Shown here one piece after another: positions 33,222 to 41,856 of a stretch of 64,000 bases of DNA (its first letter is position 1; each line of letters begins with the position of its first letter). Source of the stretch: Taibaiella sp. (GTDB taxonomy: Bacteria > Bacteroidota > Bacteroidia > Chitinophagales > Chitinophagaceae); the NCBI GenBank assembly GCA_016786705.1, contig JAEUVV010000013.1:496001-560000 (forward strand), in the 5' to 3' direction. The position numbers and the translations under genes are program-made. The notes under the pieces were generated by a model. It did no database searches. It worked only from the letters and a program-made list of their open reading frames with translations, and was not told the DNA's origin.

Positions 33222-36158
33222 TTATCTTTCAAAGCTGTAATGGAACATGCGCAGGCGGATAAGAGTACCGATCCCGGTAAGGCTGTGCATGCTGAACCTG
33301 GCTTTAATGGCCTTAGCGCGGTTTTCCATATTCTTGAGCCCGTTACCTTTGGCAACCTCTTCCGGGTCAAAGCCATTCCCGTTATCTTCCAGCTCTAGAA
33401 CGATACTATTATCAATATCTTCATAAAACCGTAATATTAGCCTGTCGGCCCCTGAGTACTTCATCGCATTATTAATCGCTTCTTTAAAGATCAGGATCAG
33501 GTTACGGCCATAATCCATCGGCATTTGTATATCTTCCCTGATCGGCGGGTCTTCAACAACCTGGAGCTGTATATCGGTTTCGTTCAATAAGGATATAGCA
33601 TTTTGCTGGATGCGTAATAATGCTTCTTTTAGAAAATTACTTTCTTTCTGCAGCGCCCAGATGATATCTTTAGAACCATGGTAAAGAGAACTTGTATTTT
33701 GCCGGATCTGTTGCAGGTAAGCCTGCAGGTCGTCCCGGCCTTCGGCCTTCCGCTCGGCCATCATCGTAAGCAGGTTGATCCGGGTAATTTTATTACCGAT
33801 CTCGTCGTGGAAGTCTTCAGCAGTCCTCTGCCTTACCTTATTCTGTTCCTCTTCCCTCAGTTTAAGCTCCCGCTGCCTTTGCTCCTCTTTACGCCGGCTG
33901 TAACGATAAATGATATAGCCTATCCCGGAAGCAATGATCACAAATGCAAGCACCTTAAACCATATGGTCTGGTAAAACATGGCCTGGATGGTAAAGGAGT
34001 ATTTATACGCGTTTTCATGCCACAGGCCGTTCTCGTCTGAAGCGTAAACGATAAAAGTATACTTTCCCGGGGCCAGCTGGTTATAGGTCACTGTATTTTG
34101 TTTTGTCTCAATCAGCTCTTTATCAGCGCCCAGCAGCTGGTAGCGAAACGTTATTTTTTCCGGTGCGGAAAGACATACAGCCCTGAAAGTAAACGTAAGG
34201 CTGTTCTGGTCATGCCGGAACACCGGGCGGTAAGGGATACCGGCGAATGGCACCACGCTGTCGCTGAACGCCCGGGCATCTATATCGCGGGAGAACAACT
34301 GGATATTGGTCAGGGATACATAGGGTGCAAACCGGATCACTTTTTCTTTTGTGGCATCATACCGGTAAAGCCCTTTGGTAGTACCGAACCAGATTGCCCC
34401 ATCCCGGTCCTGGAAAGACGCATTTCCATTACTTTCCGCGCCATTAAGCCCGTCTGATTTCCCATAGCTTTTGATCTGGAACCCGCCCTGATTATCCAGG
34501 GAAAGCCGGTCTATCCCACAGCCGGTACCGATCCAAATATATCCATGCTTATCTTTCAGCAGGTTATATACATAATTACAGCTCAATCCCACTTTGTGAT
34601 CAATGGTACTAAAACGCTTTGTATGCCGCTCGTACACCAGCAGTCCCCGGTCATCAGTACCTATATACCAGCGGTCCTGGTCTGCCAGCAAAGTATGTAC
34701 CCGAACGCTTTTCAGTTCCGGAATAGTATCTAATATATTTTTTTTGTTATTATAAAGCAACACACCTGTAGCTGCCCCCAGTAAAATTTCCTGCTGTGGT
34801 GTAACGGCCAGTGCAATAAAAGATTTACCTTCTATTACAGGCAGCAGTTGATCCGCCTGTATTTTAAACAACCCGCCGTTTACAATGCCCCAGATCGTAT
34901 CATTTACATTTACCCAGCTTGCGCCCAGGGGAATAACAGAGGCCTTTATCGGCTTGACTTTACCGTTATACCACTGTACAAAATTATTCAGCCCGCTCAC
35001 CACCATGCGCTGCTCGTCCTGGTAGATGGAGCTTAATACCGGCGGAAACCCGGGAAGCTCTACTTTATTCACTACATAATTATCCAGGTTAAGCTCATAA
35101 ATCCCCAGGTAGTAACTGCCCAGTACCAGTTTATTGCCCCGGCGCATAATACTGGAGATACTTCTGGCATTTGGCAGAAACTTATTGTCAAAACGGGAGA
35201 ACGGGCTTTCGGCATACTTATACAGCCCCGAGCCATTGGTAGCGATCCAAAGATTGGCATAATTATCTACAAAAAGGTCCAGGGACTGCTCATCACTAAG
35301 TCCCTTCTGATAAGTGATCTGGCTTAATTTTTTATCTTTATATAACCATACGCCTTTGAGGGAGGTGATCCAGATATTCTCTTTATCGTCAATTCCCATC
35401 TTTGCCGACAGGTTACGTAGCCCCAGCTCTGGCAATGCACCGGAAATATAGGCAGTTGTATCGCCGCTTTTTCTGATGATCCCTTCTGTTGTTAAGGCGT
35501 ATAAACGGCCGCTATTTGAAAATCGCGCATTCACTAGCAGCCCTTTAGGTGGCGCTAAGACCATCTGCCAGGCATCATTCTCAAATTTGTAGATCCCGCT
35601 TCTCAGGTAAGCGACATGGATCACCCCCCGGTTATCTTTAAACAAAGAAAAAATGTAATCCGGCTGCGTAGTCTGCAGCTGGAATTTCCCTTCATCAAAT
35701 CGCCAGAGCTTGTTCCGGGACATTAGCCATACCCGGCTTCGATTATCGACTTTAACCACGGAAATCCCGTTGGAATCTGCATTTTCAGAAAGAAAATAAT
35801 TAGTAAACCGATTACCGTCAAAATAGGAAAGCCCCTCTGTAGTGCCGATCCAGGCAGTACCGTCGTGTAAAAAATCAAAAGAAAGTATCACGTTGCCGGG
35901 CAGGCCGTCCAGCCGGGTATAGTTTTTAAATCCGGTGCCGTCAAAGACAGACAGGCCGCCCCAGGTACCTACCCATAGGCGATTATACTTATCCTGTCCT
36001 AAAGTATAAGCCTGGGATTGTATTAAGCCATGCTCTGTATTAAAATTCTGGAAGAAAAATTGCTGTGCCTGCAACGAAGGGGATCCTAACATGAAAAAAC
36101 TGCTCAGAATAACAAAGATTCTGAGCAGTATATATTTCGTGTGCGCTATGTAGTTCAT
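33222..36158 (-). CDS. sensor histidine kinase with two-component regulator propeller
   Basis: A 978-aa transmembrane sensor. Signal peptide to about residue 32, then periplasmic beta-propeller repeats (two-component regulator propeller type: RLWVGTWGGLSVFDGTGFKN, TAWIGTTEGLSYFDGNRFTN, YIWIGTGCGIDRL, AIWFGTTKGLYRYD) to about residue 620, and a Y_Y_Y domain (FRYQLLGADKELIETKQNTV, LAPGKYTFIVYASDENGLW). One membrane span follows near 725-745, then a HisKA_3-type kinase with H-box FHDEIGNKITRINLL and ATP site FKEAINNAMKYSGAD ... DNGNGFD ... GNGLKNMENRA. No receiver or AraC output domain is fused, and no response regulator is adjacent, so its partner is elsewhere. It starts 4 bases after the FAH-family gene. 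Confidence 0.88.
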   Translation of the reverse strand: MNYIAHTKYILLRIFVILSSFFMLGSPSLQAQQFFFQNFNTEHGLIQSQAYTLGQDKYNRLWVGTWGGLSVFDGTGFKNYTRLDGLPGNVILSFDFLHDGTAWIGTTEGLSYFDGNRFTNYFLSENADSNGISVVKVDNRSRVWLMSRNKLWRFDEGKFQLQTTQPDYIFSLFKDNRGVIHVAYLRSGIYKFENDAWQMVLAPPKGLLVNARFSNSGRLYALTTEGIIRKSGDTTAYISGALPELGLRNLSAKMGIDDKENIWITSLKGVWLYKDKKLSQITYQKGLSDEQSLDLFVDNYANLWIATNGSGLYKYAESPFSRFDNKFLPNARSISSIMRRGNKLVLGSYYLGIYELNLDNYVVNKVELPGFPPVLSSIYQDEQRMVVSGLNNFVQWYNGKVKPIKASVIPLGASWVNVNDTIWGIVNGGLFKIQADQLLPVIEGKSFIALAVTPQQEILLGAATGVLLYNNKKNILDTIPELKSVRVHTLLADQDRWYIGTDDRGLLVYERHTKRFSTIDHKVGLSCNYVYNLLKDKHGYIWIGTGCGIDRLSLDNQGGFQIKSYGKSDGLNGAESNGNASFQDRDGAIWFGTTKGLYRYDATKEKVIRFAPYVSLTNIQLFSRDIDARAFSDSVVPFAGIPYRPVFRHDQNSLTFTFRAVCLSAPEKITFRYQLLGADKELIETKQNTVTYNQLAPGKYTFIVYASDENGLWHENAYKYSFTIQAMFYQTIWFKVLAFVIIASGIGYIIYRYSRRKEEQRQRELKLREEEQNKVRQRTAEDFHDEIGNKITRINLLTMMAERKAEGRDDLQAYLQQIRQNTSSLYHGSKDIIWALQKESNFLKEALLRIQQNAISLLNETDIQLQVVEDPPIREDIQMPMDYGRNLILIFKEAINNAMKYSGADRLILRFYEDIDNSIVLELEDNGNGFDPEEVAKGNGLKNMENRAKAIKARFSMHSLTGIGTLIRLRMFHYSFER

Positions 36159-36162
36159 AATA

Positions 36163-36771
36163 TCAATTAATGGTGACCTTCAGTAAGGTCTTACCATCAA
36201 GCCGCCCATCAAACTCGTCATAAGGCAAAACCATACCTACACCTTCCGGCGTTCCTGTAAAGATAAGATCTCCCATCTGTAAAGTAAAAAATTGAGATAC
36301 ATAAGCAATAATTTTCTCAATGGAAAAAATCATATCCTTGGTATTACCCAGCTGTACACGCTCTTCATTCTGGTATAATTCAAAGTTTGTATCATGCAAT
36401 TTATCGAAGGGTACCGGCACAAAATCGCCAAGAATAGCAGAGTTATCAAAGCTTTTAGAGATTTCCCAGGGCAAGCCGTTTTTCTTAAGCTTGGTTTGTA
36501 AGTCACGCGCCGTTAAGTCCAGTCCTATAGTCCACTCTTTGAAATAATTACGGGCATTCGCTTCTGTGATGCGTGCCCCGTTTTTACAGATCCGTATCAC
36601 TACCTCTGCCTCATAATGCAGCTCTTCTGTAAACTTTGGATAATACACAGGGAAACCCAGATTAGCAATTGCAGTCTTGGGTTTCATAAATATCACAGGC
36701 TCTCTCGGAACTTCATTTTGAAGCTCTTTGATATGGGGCAAATAATTACGTCCTATACAAATTATTTTCAT
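36163..36771 (-). CDS. fumarylacetoacetate hydrolase family protein
   Basis: A 202-aa metal-dependent hydrolase/decarboxylase of the FAH superfamily (fumarylpyruvate hydrolase, oxaloacetate decarboxylase or acylpyruvase type). Start MKIICIGRNYLPHIKEL. Metal ligands are in HYEAEVVIRI (Glu-x-Glu) and the later Asp in IGLDLTARDLQ; GDLIFTGTPEGVG is the conserved substrate loop. It is shorter than fumarylacetoacetase proper and fits the FAHD1-like acylpyruvase/oxaloacetate decarboxylase group, which is common in Bacteroidota. It is tightly followed by the propeller kinase gene. Confidence 0.85.
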   Translation of the reverse strand: MKIICIGRNYLPHIKELQNEVPREPVIFMKPKTAIANLGFPVYYPKFTEELHYEAEVVIRICKNGARITEANARNYFKEWTIGLDLTARDLQTKLKKNGLPWEISKSFDNSAILGDFVPVPFDKLHDTNFELYQNEERVQLGNTKDMIFSIEKIIAYVSQFFTLQMGDLIFTGTPEGVGMVLPYDEFDGRLDGKTLLKVTIN

Positions 36772-36869
36772 GGCTATTTCGTAAAAAAGCAAGTAAGCAA
36801 TAGCAAGAGTGTTCGAATTATGCGAAAATAGCTAATTTTACAAAACAATAACATGTAGTTTTTTTTCGA

Positions 36870-37313
36870 ATGGAAAAAGTGAAGATAATTTTACCTGCGG
36901 ACAAACCTGATTTTGAATGCCTTATAACCGTGCGTGTGAGCGACATAAATTATGGCAACCATGTGGGTAATGACAGCCTGGTATCCTTCCTACATGAGGC
37001 CAGGGTGCGGTTTCTGGCACATATGGGCTATACAGAGTTTAATATAGAAGGCCTCGGGCTGATCCAGGCCGACCTGATGGTGCGTTATAAAAATGAGGCT
37101 TTTTTAGGAGATAAATTATCTTGTAAAATTTTCTTCGTCAACTTCTCCGCACGCTCATTTGATATGATTTGTGCGATTACGACGGAAAGAAACGGTCAAC
37201 AGATTACCATTGCCGAAGCAAAAGTCGGGCTGGTATGCTATAACTACCAGACAAAATCTATCGCTCACCTGCCTGCATCATTCACGAACAGGTTTTTAAA
37301 GCACCAAGCATAG
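36870..37313 (+). CDS. acyl-CoA thioesterase, 4HBT family
   Basis: A 147-aa hot-dog fold thioesterase. The core VRVSDINYGNHVGNDSLVSFLHEAR carries the Asp and His expected in the 4-hydroxybenzoyl-CoA thioesterase/YbgC type active site (here D-x-N-Y-G-N-H). It would hydrolyse acyl-CoA or a related thioester in the cytoplasm. Only one base separates its stop from the start of the nitrilase gene, so the two are surely co-translated. Confidence 0.85.
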   Translation: MEKVKIILPADKPDFECLITVRVSDINYGNHVGNDSLVSFLHEARVRFLAHMGYTEFNIEGLGLIQADLMVRYKNEAFLGDKLSCKIFFVNFSARSFDMICAITTERNGQQITIAEAKVGLVCYNYQTKSIAHLPASFTNRFLKHQA

Positions 37314-37314
37314 C

Positions 37315-38109
37315 ATGAAGGATTTAATTGTAAGCTGTATCCAGGCCGATCTTCATTGGGAAGACAAGAAGGCTAATCTCTCGATGTTTGAAACCCTGTT
37401 GCTCCAGGTTCCATCCCATAGCCATATCATCGTTTTACCGGAAATGTTCTCCACCGGCTTCACCATGAATGCAGCCGCTATGGCGGAAACAAAGACCGGG
37501 CCGACAATAGAATGGATGAAACAGCATGCAGCCCGGTTAAAAAAAATTATAACCGGTAGCCTTATCATTGAAGAAGGAGGCGCTTTTTATAATCGCCTCG
37601 TCTGGATGCAACCGGACGGGCAACATTATCACTACGATAAAAAACACTTGTTCGGCTTTGCCGGGGAAGATGCGCAATACAGCGCCGGCCGCCAGAAAGT
37701 AATCGTGCAGGTAAATGGCTGGCGGATCAACCTGCAGGTTTGCTATGACCTGCGCTTCCCGGTATGGGCAAGACAGGCCCCGCCACAGGAAGGCGAACCG
37801 GCTTCTTATGACATCCTGCTTTATGTAGCCAACTGGCCACAACGGCGTATCAATGCCTGGAACACTTTACTGAAGGCAAGAGCTATCGAGAACCAGTCTT
37901 ACGTGGTAGGCGTTAACCGCGTGGGTAATGATGCACAGGATATCTATCACAATGGTAGCAGCAGTATCATTGACCCATGGGGAGAAGTACTCTGGAACCT
38001 TCAAGAGGAAACAGGTGTCTACACGCATACCTTCCAATACCACAAACTAGCAGAAGCACGTACCAAACTTCCCTTCCTAAAAGATGCGGACCGTTTTATT
38101 ATTCTTTAA
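37315..38109 (+). CDS. nitrilase-superfamily omega-amidase (YafV type)
   Basis: A 264-aa carbon-nitrogen hydrolase. The Glu-Lys-Cys triad is seen: Glu43 in VLPEMFSTGF, Lys109 in YDKKHLFGFAGE and Cys142 in LQVCYDLRFPVW. GFAGEDAQYSAG and NWPQRRINAWNTLLKARAIE are typical of the YafV/omega-amidase branch, which repairs deaminated glutamine (alpha-ketoglutaramate) in methionine salvage and related pathways. Coupled to the upstream thioesterase gene. Confidence 0.88.
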   Translation: MKDLIVSCIQADLHWEDKKANLSMFETLLLQVPSHSHIIVLPEMFSTGFTMNAAAMAETKTGPTIEWMKQHAARLKKIITGSLIIEEGGAFYNRLVWMQPDGQHYHYDKKHLFGFAGEDAQYSAGRQKVIVQVNGWRINLQVCYDLRFPVWARQAPPQEGEPASYDILLYVANWPQRRINAWNTLLKARAIENQSYVVGVNRVGNDAQDIYHNGSSSIIDPWGEVLWNLQEETGVYTHTFQYHKLAEARTKLPFLKDADRFIIL

Positions 38110-38162
38110 ACTTAAAGGCTTTAGAGTAAGCCGCACTTAAAATAAGCAAGCCATTATTTTAA

Positions 38163-38582
38163 TCAACGGCTTGTTTTCATAGCCTTTACTTTCTTCACTC
38201 CGGGATCCGCCATCAGCTCCGTAAAGTCATCGCTTTCCATAGCTACTAAAGCCACGCGACCTTCCTCATCATGGTGTATACCCCAGCCGTATTGCTTGGC
38301 CAGGGCCGAAGTACGCAGGCAGGGCTGTCCTTTCGAAAAGAACGCTTTTCTATCCTCGGCTACCAGATCATGTTCCGCACCTTTTCTTTTCCTGTAAATT
38401 TCGAACAATACTTCATCAGAAGTATATTTATAGGGTTCGTTATAGATCATTTCGAACTGCAGGTTAGCAATGGTCTTCTTCTCCTCCTTCAGCGGTGGCA
38501 TTACTGCGCTGACCGCTTTGCTATCATCAGCCGGGGTGATCAATGTATTTTGATAATTGGTCGTATGTACCTTAGCACTCAT
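38163..38582 (-). CDS. DUF6157 family protein
   Basis: A 139-aa cytoplasmic protein of unknown function. Signatures I associate with DUF6157 are present: VHTTNYQNTLI at the start, TIANLQFEMIYNEPYKYTSD, FFSKGQPCLRTSALAKQYGW and the C-terminal VKKVKAMKTSR. The family is frequent in Bacteroidota and Firmicutes. The start at 38582 (MSAKVHTTNY) is preferred over an in-frame start seven residues earlier. It diverges from the pirin operon, so it may be controlled together with it. Confidence 0.78.
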   Translation of the reverse strand: MSAKVHTTNYQNTLITPADDSKAVSAVMPPLKEEKKTIANLQFEMIYNEPYKYTSDEVLFEIYRKRKGAEHDLVAEDRKAFFSKGQPCLRTSALAKQYGWGIHHDEEGRVALVAMESDDFTELMADPGVKKVKAMKTSR

Positions 38583-38687
38583 TTTCTTATATTTATTGAC
38601 CATAAAGTTACAATTTCTATTACTTAACTTAGATCAATGGCCAACACCTTAATACGATTGAACTTTGTACTTATAAAATACTAAAAG

Positions 38688-39563
38688 ATGAGTACGAAAA
38701 ATGTAAGCGCAGTTATAGCCCCGGCAAGCCCCCATTTTGTAGGCGATGGCTTCAGAGTACATAATTTTATTCCAGGCAATCCGCAGTTGCATATGCAGCG
38801 TATGGACCCCTTCATTATGCTGGACTATAATTCAAAATATAACTTCCCTGCTGCCCCGGAGCCAAGGGGAGTAGGCGTGCACCCCCACCGTGGTTTTGAA
38901 ACGGTGACTATTGCCTATAAAGGCCGGGTAGAGCACCATGATAGCGCCGGTGGTGGCGGGGTGATCGGCGAAGGGGACGTACAATGGATGACCGCGGCCA
39001 GCGGTGTATTGCATAAAGAACATCATGAAAAAGAATGGGCTAAAACCGGTGGTGAGTTCCAAATGGTACAGCTTTGGGTTAACCTGCCGGCGAAAGATAA
39101 AATGTCGCCCCCAAAATACCAGGCTATTGAAAACAGCCAGATGGTAAGGGTAGCCGCGGAAAAAGACGGCTACATAGAGCTGATAGCCGGGCAATACAAA
39201 GAGGCTACAGGGCCGGCAAGCACTTTTACCCCGATTCACATGATGAATGCCAAATTAAACAAAGGCGGTAAAGCAAATTTTGACTTCCCGGCTAATTATA
39301 CCACACTGGCTTTAGTGATCGAAGGGGAAATTCTCATTAACGGCAGCCATAAAGTGGCGGGAGACCACCTTGCACTCTTTGACAACAAAGGCTCAGCTTT
39401 CGAGATTGAGGCGACCGAAAACGCTGTGGTGCTTATCCTGAGCGGCTTACCTATTGCGGAACCTATTTTTGCACATGGCCCTTTTGTGATGAACAACAGG
39501 GATGAGATCGTGCAGGCTTTTGAAGATTATAACACAGGCAAGTTCGGTTACCTGGAAGATTAA
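38688..39563 (+). CDS. pirin family protein (first copy)
   Basis: A 291-aa bicupin. The pirin metal site is complete in the N-terminal cupin: HPHRGFETVT and later HHEK with Glu, and WMTAASGVLHKEHH. The N-terminus VGDGFRVHNFIPGNPQLHM and MDPFIMLDYNS are classic. Bacterial pirins are iron-binding; some have quercetin dioxygenase activity and others act as redox-linked partners of enzymes. First gene of a group of six on the + strand (38688-42831). A -7-like GAACTTTG lies about 35 bases upstream. Confidence 0.88.
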   Translation: MSTKNVSAVIAPASPHFVGDGFRVHNFIPGNPQLHMQRMDPFIMLDYNSKYNFPAAPEPRGVGVHPHRGFETVTIAYKGRVEHHDSAGGGGVIGEGDVQWMTAASGVLHKEHHEKEWAKTGGEFQMVQLWVNLPAKDKMSPPKYQAIENSQMVRVAAEKDGYIELIAGQYKEATGPASTFTPIHMMNAKLNKGGKANFDFPANYTTLALVIEGEILINGSHKVAGDHLALFDNKGSAFEIEATENAVVLILSGLPIAEPIFAHGPFVMNNRDEIVQAFEDYNTGKFGYLED

Positions 39564-39597
39564 ACCTAATCATTTCACCCTCATAAAAATCAAAAAA

Positions 39598-39915
39598 ATG
39601 AAAGCAATATTTGAAAATATTCCTTTGCATAAAAACGAGCAGGAACATCGCTATGAACTGGAATATAACGGCTATACCGCTTTTATAGATTATAAAGAAA
39701 CGTCAAGGCAAATAGCCCTGATCCATACCGAAGCGCCCGAAGAACTCGGCGGAACAGGCGCCGCGGCGGCCCTGGTGGAAAAAACGCTGTACTCTATTGA
39801 GCAAAGTGGTAAAAAATTATTACCTTTCTGTCCTTATGTGTTTGCCTTTATAAAAAGGCATCCCGAATGGAAAAAGTTGGTTGACCCCACCTTTAACGGT
39901 TATCAAAATTTGTAA
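39598..39915 (+). CDS. GNAT-type N-acetyltransferase (YjdJ-like)
   Basis: A 105-aa one-domain member of the small GNAT group (Gcn5-related, YjdJ/COG2388). Start MKAIFENIPLHKNEQEHRY. The acetyl-CoA region is HTEAPEELGGTGAAAALVEK and the C-terminal motif LLPFCPYVFAFIKRHPEW. The role of these small acetyltransferases is unknown. It sits between two pirin genes; a longer in-frame start at 39502 would overlap the first pirin and is rejected. Confidence 0.85.
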   Translation: MKAIFENIPLHKNEQEHRYELEYNGYTAFIDYKETSRQIALIHTEAPEELGGTGAAAALVEKTLYSIEQSGKKLLPFCPYVFAFIKRHPEWKKLVDPTFNGYQNL

Positions 39916-39934
39916 ACAAGAAAATTTAAATATT

Positions 39935-40837
39935 ATGATGTCCAATGTTGGATTGGTAATTGAAGAACGCTCTGCCAATATCGGCAATTTCCTGGTAGGG
40001 CGCTTATTACCTTTCAGGGAAAAACGTACGGTAGGCCCTTTTGTATTTATCGATCATATGGGCCCTGCTGCCCTTAAGGAATACCAGAACCTGGAAGTAC
40101 CCCCACATCCGCATATAGGCCTGTCTACCCTGACTTACCTGTTTGAAGGCGCTATTTTTCACCGGGACAGCCTGGGTAATGCTATAGAGATCCAGCCCGG
40201 CGCGGTCAACTGGATGACGGCAGGTAAAGGCGTTGTACATTCAGAACGTACGCCTGAATACCTGAAGACCACCGAGAAATCACTGCATGGCTTCCAGATC
40301 TGGATCGGCTTGCCAAAAGAGCTTGAAGATGCGGCGCCCAGCTTCCACCATATAGAGGCACAAGACCTTCCGGCCTGGACAGAAGATGGCGTAACCTACA
40401 AGTTAATCGCCGGAACCGCTTTTGGCAAACAATCCCCTGTACCGGTACACAGTAAGCTGTTTTTTATCGAGATCAAAACAAGTGAACCCAAAACCATCAA
40501 TATAGGCGCGGACCTTTATGGAGAGGCTGCCATGTATGTGATGGAAGGAACCGCACATATTGAAGGCAATGATTATGGCGGCAAACAATTACTCGTAGCC
40601 AAGAATGCCAATCTTTGCGCTTTTGAAATGAGTGCCAACAGTACAGTCTATATATTCGGCGGTGAACCATTCCCGGAGGAAAGATATATCTTCTGGAATT
40701 TTGTCCACTCAGATAAAGCAAAAATAGAAGCCGCGAAGCAAAACTGGAAAGCCCAGAATCATGAGGCATTTCCTTTAGTACCCGGGGATGATAAAGAATA
40801 TGTGCCCTTGCCCGAAGCGCCTAACCTGAAAAAATAA
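39935..40837 (+). CDS. pirin family protein (second copy)
   Basis: A 300-aa bicupin clearly different from the first copy (shared sequence is low), with the pirin site PHPHIGLSTLTYLFEGAIFH and WMTAGKGVVHSERTPE. Start MMSNVGLVIEERSANIGNF. C-terminal cupin has FGGEPFPEERYIFWNFVHS, typical of the YhaK/YhhW-like branch. Two unlike pirins in one operon suggest separate roles, for example one enzymatic and one structural or regulatory. Confidence 0.88.
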   Translation: MMSNVGLVIEERSANIGNFLVGRLLPFREKRTVGPFVFIDHMGPAALKEYQNLEVPPHPHIGLSTLTYLFEGAIFHRDSLGNAIEIQPGAVNWMTAGKGVVHSERTPEYLKTTEKSLHGFQIWIGLPKELEDAAPSFHHIEAQDLPAWTEDGVTYKLIAGTAFGKQSPVPVHSKLFFIEIKTSEPKTINIGADLYGEAAMYVMEGTAHIEGNDYGGKQLLVAKNANLCAFEMSANSTVYIFGGEPFPEERYIFWNFVHSDKAKIEAAKQNWKAQNHEAFPLVPGDDKEYVPLPEAPNLKK

Positions 40838-40861
40838 TCCTTTTATCCATATACAAAAACG

Positions 40862-41401
40862 ATGAACATATTCGCATTTGCCGGCAGTAGTTCCAGCACT
40901 TCCATTAATCATGCACTGGTTAACGCAACGCTCAAAAACTTTGAGGACTGCACTATTGAATTCATCCATCTTAAAGATTTTGCCGCACCCCTGTTTAGTG
41001 TAGATATCGAAAAGGAGCAGGGGCACCCGGAAGCCGCTTTCCGTTTCCTGCAAGGTATTGAGCAGGCGGATGCGATCATCTGCTCCATGGCGGAGCATAA
41101 CCGGAGTTACAGCGCCGCTTTCAAAAGCTTATTTGACTGGGCCTCCCGGATCAATGTAAAAGTATTTCAAAACAAGCCTATGCTGCTGATGTCTACTTCT
41201 CCCGGTGGCTATGGCGGCGGTAATGTGATGAAAGAGGCAAGCACCTTCTTTCCGCAATTTGCAGCAGATATCAAAGCGACCTTTTCATTGCCCAAATTCA
41301 ACGAACATTTCGATCGCGAAAAAGGCATTACAGACGAAATACTGAAAGAGCAACATCTTAATGCCATTCAGACCTTCAGGCATAGTATTGGTTTGCCTTA
41401 G
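40862..41401 (+). CDS. NADPH-dependent FMN reductase (azo/quinone reductase type)
   Basis: A 179-aa flavodoxin-fold reductase. FMN phosphate loop AGSSSSTSINHAL, and the second loop SMAEHNRSYSAAFKSLFDWA and STSPGGYGGGNVM. It would transfer electrons from NAD(P)H to quinones, azo compounds or chromate. Its position next to pirins and OsmC suggests handling of quinones or other electrophiles. Confidence 0.88.
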   Translation: MNIFAFAGSSSSTSINHALVNATLKNFEDCTIEFIHLKDFAAPLFSVDIEKEQGHPEAAFRFLQGIEQADAIICSMAEHNRSYSAAFKSLFDWASRINVKVFQNKPMLLMSTSPGGYGGGNVMKEASTFFPQFAADIKATFSLPKFNEHFDREKGITDEILKEQHLNAIQTFRHSIGLP

Positions 41402-41432
41402 TTATTATTGAGCCTCAATATTAAATTATATT

Positions 41433-41837
41433 ATGATCGAAGTTATCGTCAGCGCGGCTATCGGGCTGGAACCTTATGAAACCAAAGTGCAGGCGCGGCA
41501 ACATACCATTACTACAGATGAGCCCTTGTCCCTGGGTGGTAAGGATAAAGGCATGAATCCATTTGAGCTATTGGCAGCCTCGCTGGCAACCTGTACCGCG
41601 GCCACTTTAAAAATGTATATAGACCGCAAGGAATGGGAGGTAGGCGGTATCCGGGTTGAGGTAAAAATCAATTATAATAAAGCGGAATCGTTTACCAATT
41701 TCGACCGGAAGATATCTTTTGAAGATGCCCGCCTTACCCCTGAAGCGCTCGAAAGCCTTTATGGCATAGCTAACCGCTGCCCGGTCCACAAGCTTTTGGA
41801 AGGCCAGGTAGGCATTACTACAGTTATTCAAAAATAA
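41433..41837 (+). CDS. OsmC family peroxidase
   Basis: A 134-aa OsmC/Ohr-fold protein. The two reactive cysteines are present, LATCTAATLKMYIDRK and ANRCPVHKLLEG. OsmC/YhfA-type proteins reduce organic hydroperoxides using the first cysteine. It follows the FMN reductase by 31 bases. Confidence 0.87.
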   Translation: MIEVIVSAAIGLEPYETKVQARQHTITTDEPLSLGGKDKGMNPFELLAASLATCTAATLKMYIDRKEWEVGGIRVEVKINYNKAESFTNFDRKISFEDARLTPEALESLYGIANRCPVHKLLEGQVGITTVIQK

Positions 41838-41856
41838 AACGGAGTATACACCTGCT

